DNA of 64,000 nucleotides, from contig NZ_JABBGJ010000048.1 of assembly GCF_012927345.1 (NCBI RefSeq), forward strand, positions 18,626 through 82,625, given 5' to 3'. A program made the translations under genes and the position numbers. This document shows, piece by piece, positions 25,584 to 34,953 of this stretch. Under the pieces are notes generated by a model, which worked only from the letters and a program-made list of their open reading frames with translations, did no database searches and had not been told where the DNA came from. Source of the stretch: Paraburkholderia polaris (lineage in GTDB: Bacteria; Pseudomonadota; Gammaproteobacteria; Burkholderiales; Burkholderiaceae). How positions within the stretch are numbered: the stretch's first letter is position 1; the number at the start of each line of letters is the position of its first letter.

Positions 25584-26705
25584 ATGAGCGAAGCGCCACC
25601 GGTTCAAAAACCGGCCACCCCGCCGCCCGCCGCGATTGCATCTCCGGCGCCCCCGCCGCCAGACAATCGACGCTGGCTGCTCCTTGGCCTGCTTGTGCTG
25701 ATCGTCCTGCTGGCGATCGCTGCGTATTTCCTGGTGCCGGGCCTGTACGAGAAGCAGACGGACGACGCTTATGTCGACGCGCATCTGGTCTCCGTCATTC
25801 CCAAGGTGCCGGCTTATGTGCAGACCCTTCATGTCAACGACAACAGCAAGGTGACGGCCGGCGACCTCCTCGTCGAACTCGACCCGCGCGACTATGTCGT
25901 TCAGGTGGATCTGGCGCGCGCCAATGTCGCGGCGGCTGCTGGCAAGCTGGACGAGGCGCGCAATCAGGTCGCGGTGGCCGATGCCAACATCGGCCAGCAG
26001 CAGGCGGAGTTCGACGTTGCCAAAGCCAACGCAAAGCTTGCTGTCGCCAACCTGGCGCGGCTGCAATCCGTCTCCGATGTACGCGCCGTGTCGTCGGAAC
26101 GCGTCGATGAGGGCAACGCGGCCGCTGACGGGACGCGGGCTTCCGCGACCGCCGCACAGGTCAAGATCGACGCGTCACAAGCGCAGGCGAAGCTTGCACG
26201 CGCCCAGGTGAAAACGGCAGAGGCTTCGGTCGCTCAGGCTCAAGCCATGCTCGCGCAGGCGACGCTCAACCTCTCGTACACGAAGATCTACGCAACCGAG
26301 TCCGGCAGCGTCGCCAACAAGAACGTCGAACAGGGTAACTTTGTGCAGCCTGGACAAACGCTATTGTCGATCGTCCCGGACAAGCTCTATGTGATCGCCA
26401 ACTACAAGGAAACGCAATTGACCCACGTTAGACCCGGCCAGTCGGTCACGGTCTTCGTCGACGCGTTTCCGGACTTGCGCCTGCGCGGCCATGTCGACAG
26501 CATCCAGCGCGGGACCGGCTCGCACTTCGCGCTTCTGCCACCGGAGAACGCCACGGGCAATTTCGTGAAGGTGGTGCAGCGCGTGCCGGTGAAAATCGAA
26601 TTCGACAACCCTGGCGAAGCACTTAAATTGCTCTCGCCAGGCATGTCGGTTGAAACGGAAATCTTCGTCAGGGAGCGCCCGGCATGGCTCGGCTTCGGGA
26701 ACTAG
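25584..26705 (+). CDS. EmrA/HlyD-family membrane fusion protein
   Basis: Periplasmic adaptor of 373 residues. A Pro/Ala-rich cytoplasmic tail is followed by one transmembrane helix (about 32-52, LLGLLVLIVLLAIAAYFLV), the biotinyl-lipoyl half motif (DDAYVDAHLVSVIPKV), an alpha-helical hairpin rich in Ala/Gln (residues 105-225) and the C-terminal beta-barrel (YKETQLTHVRPGQSVTVFVD). It joins the MFS exporter to the outer-membrane channel. Its end overlaps the next gene by 22 bases. No own regulator gene is adjacent. Confidence 0.93.
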   Translation: MSEAPPVQKPATPPPAAIASPAPPPPDNRRWLLLGLLVLIVLLAIAAYFLVPGLYEKQTDDAYVDAHLVSVIPKVPAYVQTLHVNDNSKVTAGDLLVELDPRDYVVQVDLARANVAAAAGKLDEARNQVAVADANIGQQQAEFDVAKANAKLAVANLARLQSVSDVRAVSSERVDEGNAAADGTRASATAAQVKIDASQAQAKLARAQVKTAEASVAQAQAMLAQATLNLSYTKIYATESGSVANKNVEQGNFVQPGQTLLSIVPDKLYVIANYKETQLTHVRPGQSVTVFVDAFPDLRLRGHVDSIQRGTGSHFALLPPENATGNFVKVVQRVPVKIEFDNPGEALKLLSPGMSVETEIFVRERPAWLGFGN

Positions 26706-28222
26706 CGGCAGCGCAGCCGGCGCGCCTCCCTCCTTGCCGGCGACGCCGTTTCACTTCTGCCGCCAGCCTTGGCGCTATCGTCGCGGCATGGGCGGGACTC
26801 CTCACAGGTTGTACCGTGGGACCCGACTACGTGCCGCCGAAGCCGGTCATGCCGGCGGGATTTACGGAACAATCCGGTTCGGCAACCCATGCGGTGAACG
26901 AAGTGCAAACGTCGACTGACGCCTGGTGGGAAGGCTTCGGTGACGCTACGCTTAACTCGCTCATGACCGACGCGCTGCGTTCCGCCCCAGACCTCGCCGC
27001 TGCCGAAGCACGTGTACGTGAAGCGCGGGCCTTGCGGGGCATCGCGGGCGCAGAGCAATACCCAACCGCCGACGCAGGCGCCCAATACGATCGGACCCAC
27101 GGCAGCGCCAATGTGCCGGTCGGCGTGCCGCCCGGCGGCCTCGGTCCGGGCGCAAACGGCAATCTATGGCAGGCCGGCTTCGACGCTTCGTGGGAGATCG
27201 ACGTATTCGGCGGCAAGCGGCGTGGCGTCGAGGCAGCCGATGCGTCGTATCAGGCCGCCGTGGCCGACCTTGGCGACGTCGAGTTGATCTTGCTCGCGGA
27301 GGTTGCGCGCAACTACATCGAGTTGCGCGGCGTGCAGCGGCAACTCGCCGTCGCGCGCAGCAATTTGTCCATCCAGCAGGACTCGTTGTCGCTGACCCGG
27401 TCGCAGTTCGACGCGGGTCTCGCCTCGCGTCTCGATGTACTGCGTGCGCAGGCTCAAGTCTCCGATACTGAAGCCGCCATCCCGACATTCGAGGCGGACG
27501 AACGCGCGTCCATCTATCGCATTGGGGCGCTGGTCGGGCATCCACCGGAACAACTGCTGGCCCAGCTGGATACGCCGCAAGCGATTCCTTTGGCCGTGGC
27601 GGACGTGCCTGTCGGCCTGCCGTCCGACCTCCTGCGTCGCCGGCCGGATATCCGCGCAGCCGAACGCCGGATTGCGGCGGCGAACGCGCGTATCGGCGTC
27701 GCTCAGGCCGATCTCTATCCGCACTTCTCGCTGACTGGCGTTGCGGGCCTGGAGAGCCTGAACGCATCGACCTTTCTCACCGCGCCAAGCCGCTATTTCT
27801 CGATCGGTCCGAGTATCAACTGGCTCATCTTCGATGCGGGTAAGGTCCGCTTCGAAATGCGCGCCGAAGAGGTTCGGACCGATCAGGCCGCAGCCATCTA
27901 CCAGCGGACGGTTCTGGGGGCTTTGCGCGATGTCGAAACTGCGCTCGTGTCGTATGCGCAGTCACAGGTGCGGCATGAGCGGCTGGCTGCCGAGGTCACC
28001 GCCGACCGGGAGGCGGTGACTATCGCAACGCGGCTCTATCGGCAGGGGCTCAATGACTTCCTCTCCGTGCTGGACGCCGAACGCTCGCTCTACGCCGCCG
28101 ACGACAAACTGGCGCAAAGCGATCGCGATACGGCGCTTGCGCTCGTCGCGCTTTACAAAGCGCTGGGTGGCGGCTGGCAGGAGACAGCCGACGCCTCCCG
28201 TATCGCCGCGCAGCGTCCGTGA
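26684..28222 (+). CDS. NodT-family outer-membrane efflux lipoprotein
   Basis: TolC-like channel of 512 residues. A long, partly hydrophobic leader ends at a lipobox (GLLTGC, Cys near residue 43), followed by TVGPDYVPPKP, the standard NodT start. Two TolC repeats of coiled-coil type cover residues 80-270 and 290-495 (EVARNYIELRGVQRQLAVAR; ERRIAAANARIGVAQADLYP). The start overlaps the adaptor gene by 22 bases, which supports translational coupling. The third part of the tripartite pump. Confidence 0.92.
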   Translation: MARLRELAAAQPARLPPCRRRRFTSAASLGAIVAAWAGLLTGCTVGPDYVPPKPVMPAGFTEQSGSATHAVNEVQTSTDAWWEGFGDATLNSLMTDALRSAPDLAAAEARVREARALRGIAGAEQYPTADAGAQYDRTHGSANVPVGVPPGGLGPGANGNLWQAGFDASWEIDVFGGKRRGVEAADASYQAAVADLGDVELILLAEVARNYIELRGVQRQLAVARSNLSIQQDSLSLTRSQFDAGLASRLDVLRAQAQVSDTEAAIPTFEADERASIYRIGALVGHPPEQLLAQLDTPQAIPLAVADVPVGLPSDLLRRRPDIRAAERRIAAANARIGVAQADLYPHFSLTGVAGLESLNASTFLTAPSRYFSIGPSINWLIFDAGKVRFEMRAEEVRTDQAAAIYQRTVLGALRDVETALVSYAQSQVRHERLAAEVTADREAVTIATRLYRQGLNDFLSVLDAERSLYAADDKLAQSDRDTALALVALYKALGGGWQETADASRIAAQRP

Positions 28223-28368
28223 TGCAGGCATGCATAGAACGTACGGAGCGTTAAACCGACACGCTTCAGATCAAGCGGAGCGGAAAATCAGGCATGTCAC
28301 TGCGTTTCTTTTGCGCACAATCGGACCGCGCATGGCGGCAAGTAGGCTCGACGAGTGCCCGCCCCGCT

Positions 28369-29157
28369 TTAGCGTGCATAGCGAAGCAGGAAATCTCGTA
28401 ACGGCGGATTCACAATATCGGCGTGCGTCAAATTTGGCGTGTGTCCCGCGCGGTCGACCAGAACAAGATCCTTGCAGTTCGGCAACCGGGCGGCGAGCGC
28501 CTCTGCGCAGTCGGGGGTGATGGCTGCGTCGTCGCGCCCATGGAACACGATCGACGTGTGCGTAATCTCGGCAAGGCGCGGCGTGATGTCGTCCCTCGAG
28601 ACCAGGGCGTTGACCGGATGTTCGAAGTGATCCGCGCCGGCGTTCAACCATTTCCCGATCCATGCCGATGCCGCGTACTCGGGACCGAACAGAAACGCTG
28701 ACAGATTCTGCGCGACATTTTTCGCGCCGTTACGTGCCCACTCCGCTTTCAGCTCCTCGAAAGACTGTCGGACCGCTTCGGAGTCGACATCGCTTCTTGT
28801 CGATATCAGGGCGATCGCCCGAAAGCGGTCTGGCTCCAGCAATGCCGCACGCATCGATATAAACCCACCTTGAGACATGCCGACAAGCGATGCCGAGGCA
28901 ACCTCAAGATGATCGAGCAAGGCAATCAGGTCCCTCGCGGAGTCCCAGTAGCTAAAGGCTCGGGTCGTGGCTCCGGTTGCACCGAAACCTCGCTGGTCCC
29001 ATACGACACAACGGAACTCATTGCGGAGTTCCACAATGTTCGGCTGGAACATGTCGCCGTCCATCAGGAAGCCATGACTGAAGACAACGACAGGCGCCCC
29101 GGAAGGACCGAATTCATCGTATGCGAAGCGTATCCCTTCTCGTTCAAAAAACGGCAT
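28369..29157 (-). CDS. Alpha/beta-fold hydrolase
   Basis: A 262-residue hydrolase. The oxyanion motif is VVFSHGFLMDGDMF, the nucleophile elbow GMSQGGFISM, the acidic residue near FHGRDDAAITPD and the final His in DRAGHTPNLTH. This is the pattern of 3-oxoadipate enol-lactonase and related esterases; the substrate cannot be told. The ATG at 29157 has AGGGA upstream; a TTG at 29193 would add 12 residues. It is divergent from the AraC gene 29450, which could regulate it. Confidence 0.87.
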   Translation of the reverse strand: MPFFEREGIRFAYDEFGPSGAPVVVFSHGFLMDGDMFQPNIVELRNEFRCVVWDQRGFGATGATTRAFSYWDSARDLIALLDHLEVASASLVGMSQGGFISMRAALLEPDRFRAIALISTRSDVDSEAVRQSFEELKAEWARNGAKNVAQNLSAFLFGPEYAASAWIGKWLNAGADHFEHPVNALVSRDDITPRLAEITHTSIVFHGRDDAAITPDCAEALAARLPNCKDLVLVDRAGHTPNLTHADIVNPPLRDFLLRYAR

Positions 29158-29449
29158 GTCTATCCCTGCTTTCGAATAACACGGTGGATTCAATATAAGC
29201 TGACCTCCGCTGGAACACCTGACCGAAAGAGCCGATTGCTTGCCAAAGCGTCCGGAATTTCCAAAACCTCACCACATGTCAGAGCACGTTTCTACCGATT
29301 GACTGCATTCCTTACTTTTGATTAAGTTAGGTCTGCGCGAGTTGTCGATCGACTGGCTTGCCGCAAGATCGCGCCGCTTACGGAAGCGTCTTTTTTTGTA
29401 TTTATGGAACCCGGCAAAGCGTAATGCACGCCTCGTTCCACGTGGAGAA

Positions 29450-30319
29450 ATGTTGGGTATGACAACAGTACCAATTGATGGAGACAAGCCCGTCTGGATT
29501 CTGCAAGGAAGTTTCGGGCGAGCAACGGTGAACTTTATTAGCCGTCCGCTTGTCGCTCACGCTCACTCCCAATACCAGTTCCTTTTCAAGCTTGGCGGAA
29601 GCAACTGCAATTTCCGCGTCGGCACAGAAGATTGCACGCTTACCGCGGAGCGGGCTCTCTGTCTGAATCCTTGGGTCGAACACTCGAAAAGCAGCAGCGA
29701 CGACGAGCCTTCCCTGATCCTTTCCCTCGTCATCGAAGCACCGTGGCTGCGTCAGCAATTGAAACTCGCGGAAAGCGGCACCGCGAGCATCTTCCCGATG
29801 GCTGAGGTCGTTGTCACGCCGGACGTGCGGCACCACGTGGATCGTATCGCCGCGGCGATCACCAACCACCTGGTCGCCCACGACGACAGTTGCATGCCCA
29901 TTCTTGCTGATCTGGTAACCGCACTCGGTCGGGATTTTGCCGATCCCGCGTTGACAGCCGGCATCATTTCGTCAGGCAGACCGATCGATTTTCGCATCCG
30001 CAAAGCGGTGGATTTCATCAAGCACGCGTCGATCGCGAATCCCACCGTCGCCCAGGTGGCTGCTCAAGTCGGCCTGTCCAGGTCGAGATTCTTTCAGCAA
30101 TTCCGACTATGCATGGGCATTTCACCGCAGCACTATATCGATTGGGTCCGCATGTCGCATGCGATCCAGTTGCTTGGAGCCAGCGATAAACCGCTTTCTG
30201 AAGTGGCCGACGAGTTGGGGTTTGAGGAACATAGCCACTTCACACGTTTCTTCGCCCAACACATGGGTGTGCCACCCAGTGAGTTTCGCCGGCATTCGGT
30301 GAGGCTGGACAATCATTGA
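29450..30319 (+). CDS. AraC-family transcriptional regulator
   Basis: A 289-residue activator. The N-terminal half is a cupin-like sensing domain (RPLVAHAHSQYQFLFKLGG). The C-terminal double helix-turn-helix is at about 190-285: TVAQVAAQVGLSRSRFFQQF and LSEVADELGFEEHSHFTRFF, ending GVPPSEFRRHS. The ATG at 29450 follows GTGGAGAA and fits the family start; frames upstream are not typical. It is divergent from the alpha/beta hydrolase gene and convergent with the FAH gene; its target is unknown. Confidence 0.88.
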   Translation: MLGMTTVPIDGDKPVWILQGSFGRATVNFISRPLVAHAHSQYQFLFKLGGSNCNFRVGTEDCTLTAERALCLNPWVEHSKSSSDDEPSLILSLVIEAPWLRQQLKLAESGTASIFPMAEVVVTPDVRHHVDRIAAAITNHLVAHDDSCMPILADLVTALGRDFADPALTAGIISSGRPIDFRIRKAVDFIKHASIANPTVAQVAAQVGLSRSRFFQQFRLCMGISPQHYIDWVRMSHAIQLLGASDKPLSEVADELGFEEHSHFTRFFAQHMGVPPSEFRRHSVRLDNH

Positions 30320-30326
30320 GGCTTGC

Positions 30327-30361
30327 GGTGGTGTGGAGTCCAGAAGGATCTCCACGCCACC
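30327..30361. terminator. Bidirectional terminator-like hairpin
   Basis: A 12-bp stem (GGTGGTGTGGAG at 30327-30338, CTCCACGCCACC at 30350-30361, 11-nt loop, one G-T pair) lies between the convergent AraC and FAH genes. No T-tract on either side. Confidence 0.5.
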
Positions 30362-30388
30362 TGAAAGCCAAATTCGCTAAAACTGGAA

Positions 30389-31348
30389 TCAGGCTGCGGA
30401 CTTCTGCGTCGCGTGACCACTCTCGCTGATGGACGCATCAGCAGCTACCGGATTGCCAAGGACACCCAGTCCATCGATCTCGACCTCGACCCAGTCTCCC
30501 GGCCGCATATGAACCAGGCCCGGCGTGGGAAAGGGACCGTATTGACGCGAGAGATCGCGGCCCTCGACATCATCCGGCTGGGGCTTCAATGCGCCAGGCG
30601 TTCCCATCGCAATCAGGTCGCCAGGCCGCAAGCGATAGCCTTGACTCAGATAGCTGATCACTTGCGCAACGCTCAACAGCATATCGTCGAGAGGTGCGTG
30701 TTGACGAACGATGCCGTTGATCCGAGTTGTGACAGTGTGCTTTGCAGGATCGCCAAACTCGTCGGCGGTCATCAACCACGGCCCATAGGACCCGGACGCT
30801 TCGAAATTCTTGCCGAGGCCGAATTGACGATTGTGCATCTGGAACTCGCGAACCGATCCTTCGTTGAGGCAGGTATAACCCGCCACATGCTCCAGCGCTC
30901 GCCCCACCGGGATAAAACGCCCGGGCGTGCCGATGATGACACCCAGTTCGCCCTCGTAATCGAACGCGCGTGCAACGGATTCCGGCGGCGCCAGAATCGG
31001 CTCGCCGGCGCCGACATAAGACGCAGCCGTGCGCATGAAAAGGTGGGGAAATTCCATCGACGTTTGAAGTCCCGTCTCCGCGATATGGCTCTTGAAGTTC
31101 AACGCCAGTGCCCACATCGCGTTCGGGCGGTCCAGGAAGGGCTTAAGTGTGACGTCAGCGAGCGCGCGATCGCCCTGCCGCCCTTCTGCCGCTAGCCGCA
31201 GCCGCGTCAGCCCATCCTCCAGCTCCAGAATTGAAATGAGGCTGGATGGAAGGTCCGGGGCGATATCGGAGACAGCAACGAAGTGCGTTGGGCTGGTGAC
31301 GATCCCGAGTGCGACGCGGCCGCTGTCGGCGTAAGCAATAATCTTCAT
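30389..31348 (-). CDS. Fumarylacetoacetate hydrolase (FAH)-family protein
   Basis: A 319-residue hydrolase or isomerase. The C-terminal FAH domain shows the metal-binding stretch FDYEGELGVIIG, then FGLGKNFEASGSYGPWLMT and GDLIAMGTPGALKP. Family members cleave carbon-carbon bonds in fumarylacetoacetate-like acids or act as hydratase/isomerase in aromatic meta or homogentisate pathways. It is the last gene of a leftward operon with an MFS importer, an acetamidase-family protein and a DUF336 protein, so it probably acts on a ring-cleavage product. Exact substrate not clear. Confidence 0.88.
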   Translation of the reverse strand: MKIIAYADSGRVALGIVTSPTHFVAVSDIAPDLPSSLISILELEDGLTRLRLAAEGRQGDRALADVTLKPFLDRPNAMWALALNFKSHIAETGLQTSMEFPHLFMRTAASYVGAGEPILAPPESVARAFDYEGELGVIIGTPGRFIPVGRALEHVAGYTCLNEGSVREFQMHNRQFGLGKNFEASGSYGPWLMTADEFGDPAKHTVTTRINGIVRQHAPLDDMLLSVAQVISYLSQGYRLRPGDLIAMGTPGALKPQPDDVEGRDLSRQYGPFPTPGLVHMRPGDWVEVEIDGLGVLGNPVAADASISESGHATQKSAA

Positions 31349-31372
31349 GATTGAGAATGTCTTTGCGTTGGA

Positions 31373-32653
31373 TTAAAAGGCTGGATCGGGAAGTTTCTGA
31401 ACCGCTCTACGACCGATCAACGATAAGGCGGCGAGCGCAAGGATCGCGGCGCCGGCGGGCACAACGGAGGTGAGGACGATATTGCGTACCGGCCAACCGA
31501 GCGACAGCAAGCCCCCTCCAATCGCCGGCCCCACGAAGGAACCGACTCGCCCGATCGCATGCCCCCAGCCAACCCCGGTCGCGCGGATCTCCGGCGGATA
31601 GAAAGCGACTGCGAGCGCCGTCTGGCCCATGATGCCGTTGACCAGACCGGCCCCGATCACGCCGATGAGCAGCAACACGATGCCTGGCGTCACCGCCACC
31701 TGGCTAAGGCCGGTAATGCTAAGTATCACCAGCAACAATCCCAGAACCAGAGCCGATTTCACCTTGAGCCTGCCAGCAAGCGTCATCATGGCGACCGCCC
31801 CGGTCATCAGGATGTTGCCGCTCAGACCGCCGATACTGAAGGCCGCCATGCCGACCGAAGCATGGTCCGCTGAGAAACCGAAATCCACCAGCAGCGTCGG
31901 CACCCAGAACAGCAGTGCATAGACGTCCATGAAGATCAGGAATGAAAACAGCCACAGCAGGCACGTGTAGGCGCCCAGACCATTTTCGAACAGCGCCTTG
32001 AGCGGGTTTGACACACGCACGGCTGCGACATCGGTTACGACCGGGCTGCGCGCCGCGAGGATGCGAAAAAACGCGGGAACCAGCAGGAAAGGAAGGACAC
32101 CGCCAGTCACGAAGATAGATTGCCAGCCGAAGTGACCCATCAGAGGGCCACCGGCCACGCCGCCCGTGACTGCGCCCACGGACATGCCGGTCGTAATGAG
32201 CAAGGACGCTGCCACCTTATGCTTCGCGCCAATGATGCCGGCCGCCGCCGTAATGGCGATCGGCAACGCCGCGCCCAGACCGATGGCCGCCGCGAGGCGC
32301 ATGACGGACAAACTGGCGATATTGTTCGCATAGGTGGTCAGCAGCGTGCTACCGGCGAATAGCACAACGCTGGCGACACCAATGGAACGGTGCCCGAAAC
32401 GTTGAGCGAGCGGTCCGGAAACCATGAAACCGATCGCCGCGCCAATGTTCGTCGCCACAAAAACGGTAGTGAAGAGCGCCGGCGCCAGGTGCCATTCATG
32501 AGCGAGCTTTGGCACGACAAACGAGATCGACGTGGTGTTGAATCCGTCCAGAACGATCACCAGGAAACACACCAACAGGGCCAGCAGAGGCCCTGCCCGG
32601 CGTGTTTTCGCCAGCCCGCCTTCTATCGACGGTTTCGGGTCTTTCGCATTCAT
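31373..32653 (-). CDS. AAHS-type MFS aromatic-acid:proton symporter
   Basis: A 426-residue 12-helix importer. Motif A-like loop between helices 2 and 3 reads GPLAQRFGHRSIG, and helix 1 has LDGFNTTSISFVVPKL, similar to the D-G-x-D region of PcaK/BenK-type aromatic-acid transporters. A cytoplasmic loop follows helix 6. The start at 32653 has AAGGAG 8 bases upstream; an upstream ATG at 32686 is unlikely. It sits in the LacI-linked operon and probably brings in the aromatic or heterocyclic substrate. Confidence 0.88.
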   Translation of the reverse strand: MNAKDPKPSIEGGLAKTRRAGPLLALLVCFLVIVLDGFNTTSISFVVPKLAHEWHLAPALFTTVFVATNIGAAIGFMVSGPLAQRFGHRSIGVASVVLFAGSTLLTTYANNIASLSVMRLAAAIGLGAALPIAITAAAGIIGAKHKVAASLLITTGMSVGAVTGGVAGGPLMGHFGWQSIFVTGGVLPFLLVPAFFRILAARSPVVTDVAAVRVSNPLKALFENGLGAYTCLLWLFSFLIFMDVYALLFWVPTLLVDFGFSADHASVGMAAFSIGGLSGNILMTGAVAMMTLAGRLKVKSALVLGLLLVILSITGLSQVAVTPGIVLLLIGVIGAGLVNGIMGQTALAVAFYPPEIRATGVGWGHAIGRVGSFVGPAIGGGLLSLGWPVRNIVLTSVVPAGAAILALAALSLIGRRAVQKLPDPAF

Positions 32654-32754
32654 CGAATCATCTCCTTGCAATACATGCACGGGCACGCGCCCCGGCTGAA
32701 ATGCTGTAGTCAGGCATGAGCAAACGCCTGTCGAACTGACGCACGCCCATGGGC

Positions 32755-33957
32755 TCAGGTCCGTATAGACGTTGTGATGCGCGCTTGCAGCGCTGGGGAA
32801 AAAATGCGCTTGGGAAGCATGCAGTGAATACCCTTGGGCGGGATGGTCGAGTAGACCGTTCCGGTTTGATTGGCGTATTGCGTCACACGGAAACTACCTG
32901 CGACGCTAAAGATTCCGTAGCAATCTTCCGGTGCAATGCCGGTGGCAGTAGACAGCCAACTGATCATCTGGCGCAGGCAGGCCACGAGTGAGTTCTCGAG
33001 GGAGTCGGAAAACCCGAAGCCGATCCAGTGCTCAGGCGTCTCCGCCATCGGCACGTTCAGTGCGGCGCCCTTGTGGAGGATGTACTGGATGCGCATCTCT
33101 TCAAAGGCCGTCTCAATCGAGGTCTGATCGACGTTGCCTTCACCCGATGCCCCCATGGAGCCGCCCGTCCACACCCTCGCACCGCTCACCTGGACAGGCA
33201 GGAAGATCGACGTATCGACACCCAGCACGGCACAGTCGAGATTGCCGCCATAATTGCCGGCCAGATTCGCGCTGACAGGTTTGTCGCCGGTTGGCTGCGC
33301 GGCGATATATGCCTGAAATGGCTTCAGCGGAATATTGACGCCCGGCACATACGCGGCGGCAGTCCTGTCCTTGTCGAATTTCAGATATCGCAGGTAAGGC
33401 TTGAAATCGTGCGGCAATGCGCCGACGCCAGAAGGCGCGGAGTTCCAACCCCAATCGATCGGCCGCATCTTCAACATACGGCATTCGACCAGATCGCCCG
33501 CTTCGGCACCGATGATCGAAACGGGCCCGATCAGTGAGAAGGGACCGTTGGGGTACTTCTTGCGGATCGGCTCGCGCTCCTTGAAGGTCAACCCATACGT
33601 TGCCTCATTGCCCCAATTGGTCCACGTGCCGTCATACCAGACGGTATCGCCCGACTTGATCGTGACCGCCGTCGGCGCGCTGGGCTCGATCTGCCCGACC
33701 TTCACCGTCTCCAGTGACGGCACCAGTTTGACGGTCTGACCTTCGCGCGAGGCTGCCGCAACAGCCGCCCCTTGCGACGTGCTGCCCTGCGCGCGAACTG
33801 CTCCCGACAAACCTAAAGCGCCCGCGGCAAACGCGCCGAAACCCAACTTCAGGATCGATCGGCGGCAAGCGTCGGTGGCGTCACGGGTCGAGGCATGCCG
33901 GTCGTCCGCGGCGCTCGTCACGCCCACCGCATCGCGTTGTTCTGTTTCGCGTTTCAT
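32755..33957 (-). CDS. Acetamidase/formamidase-family protein with Tat-like signal
   Basis: A 400-residue protein of the FmdA/AmdA fold. Residues 30-58 form a twin-arginine-like leader (CRRSILKLGFGAFAAGALGL, then SGAVRA). Family landmarks include PTAVTIKSGDTVWYDGTW, GPVSIIGAEAGDLVEC, a GNYGGNLDC motif and DTSIFLPVQVSGA. The family releases ammonia from short amides, but distant exported members may do something else. It lies in the operon with DUF336, MFS and FAH genes, so an amide or ring-opened N-compound is a possible substrate. Confidence 0.8.
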   Translation of the reverse strand: MKRETEQRDAVGVTSAADDRHASTRDATDACRRSILKLGFGAFAAGALGLSGAVRAQGSTSQGAAVAAASREGQTVKLVPSLETVKVGQIEPSAPTAVTIKSGDTVWYDGTWTNWGNEATYGLTFKEREPIRKKYPNGPFSLIGPVSIIGAEAGDLVECRMLKMRPIDWGWNSAPSGVGALPHDFKPYLRYLKFDKDRTAAAYVPGVNIPLKPFQAYIAAQPTGDKPVSANLAGNYGGNLDCAVLGVDTSIFLPVQVSGARVWTGGSMGASGEGNVDQTSIETAFEEMRIQYILHKGAALNVPMAETPEHWIGFGFSDSLENSLVACLRQMISWLSTATGIAPEDCYGIFSVAGSFRVTQYANQTGTVYSTIPPKGIHCMLPKRIFSPALQARITTSIRT

Positions 33958-33996
33958 GAAAATCTTCCCAATGTTTTTTCAATAAGACACGACGTG

Positions 33997-34560
33997 TCAT
34001 CGCACAGTCGTTGCACCGATTGCTTCGATTGCACCCTTGACCACCTGGTCATCGATCTCCGAGGGTGCGCCGCTTGCGCCAACGGCACCTAACAGATGCC
34101 CATCGACAAAGACAGGAAACACACCCCGCGCCGGCAGAAACGGGGCGAAATACCCGGCACCCGAAACATTGCTGTACTCCGAAGGATCATCCTTGAAGCG
34201 CTGCTCCAGCGTGGCGCCGGACTGGCCACCGAGCGCAACGGAGGCGAAGGCTTTGCCGCGGGCGAAATCAACGCTCGCAAAGGGTGCGCCGTCCATGCGT
34301 ACTGCCATGATGAGGTGGCCTCCCGGGTCGAGTACGGCGAAACTCATCGCAAGATGGCGGCTCTGCGCGGTTGCTGTTGCGATCTCAACAAGCTTCATTG
34401 CCTGCTTGATGCTCAGCGAATAGTTTGTAATCGGGTCCGCTGTTTGCTGCGCCTGAGTGACGTCAGCGGCACAAACTTCACTCTGAAAAGCGAGGCATGC
34501 CGAACAGAGTAATGCGGCCAATAGAGCCCTGATTGACGGGTCGGGACAACAGAATTTCAA
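33997..34560 (-). CDS. GlcG/HbpS-like DUF336 protein, exported
   Basis: A 187-residue protein with a signal peptide (LLAALLCSACLAFQSEVCA). The DUF336 domain covers about residues 45-185: MKLVEIATATAQSRHLAMSF, LDPGGHLIMAVRMDGA, KAFASVALG and GVFPVFVDGHLLGAVGASGA. Members include heme-binding HbpS and the GlcG group, common accessory genes in catabolic operons with no clear enzyme role. The start is TTG at 34560 with GAGGAG 6 bases upstream. It is the first gene of the leftward operon and lies 270 bases from a LacI-type operator. Confidence 0.83.
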   Translation of the reverse strand: MKFCCPDPSIRALLAALLCSACLAFQSEVCAADVTQAQQTADPITNYSLSIKQAMKLVEIATATAQSRHLAMSFAVLDPGGHLIMAVRMDGAPFASVDFARGKAFASVALGGQSGATLEQRFKDDPSEYSNVSGAGYFAPFLPARGVFPVFVDGHLLGAVGASGAPSEIDDQVVKGAIEAIGATTVR

Positions 34561-34953
34561 GCTGGTCTCCTCTTTATGACACCTCGAGCACCGCTCGATG
34601 GATGAAGCTTAGGTTGGGGGAAGAAACTCCCGGTAACCAGAAAGGTCACGCGCTTACCAACAAGTCCGATAATTTTCGATCGGTCTGATCGCTGAGGGCG
34701 ATTGCCCCCAGCGTCACGCAAAAGTTGAGCGCCCTGGTGACCTGATCCGGGCGCCGGCACAACTGCTTTTGATGCGGGTGCCTTGCGCTGCGAGTCCTTC
34801 CAGGAAGCGCATTCAAATCCACGCACAATTTATGCAATCGTTTGCATATACTAGCCCGAAAGAGATCGTTGTCAATTCGTGTGCGACGCTCAGCGCATAG
34901 GGTTTGTACCTGCAACGTTGAAGGCAACCCTTTGCACCTATACAATTACTTCC
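34561..34953. other. Divergent control region of the LacI regulon
   Basis: The region between the DUF336 operon and the LacI gene contains no gene. It holds the operator at 34831-34848 and AT-rich sequence on either side (TATACTAGCCC), consistent with divergent promoters. Confidence 0.5.
34831..34848. promoter_or_regulatory. LacI-type operator, site 1
   Basis: TATGCAATCGTTTGCATA is an 18-bp palindrome with a central CG and two mismatching positions, the usual form of LacI/GalR-family operators. It is located 106 bases before the LacI gene and 270 bases before the divergent DUF336 operon. The core of 16 bases recurs exactly at 39469-39484, upstream of the intradiol dioxygenase. Confidence 0.8.
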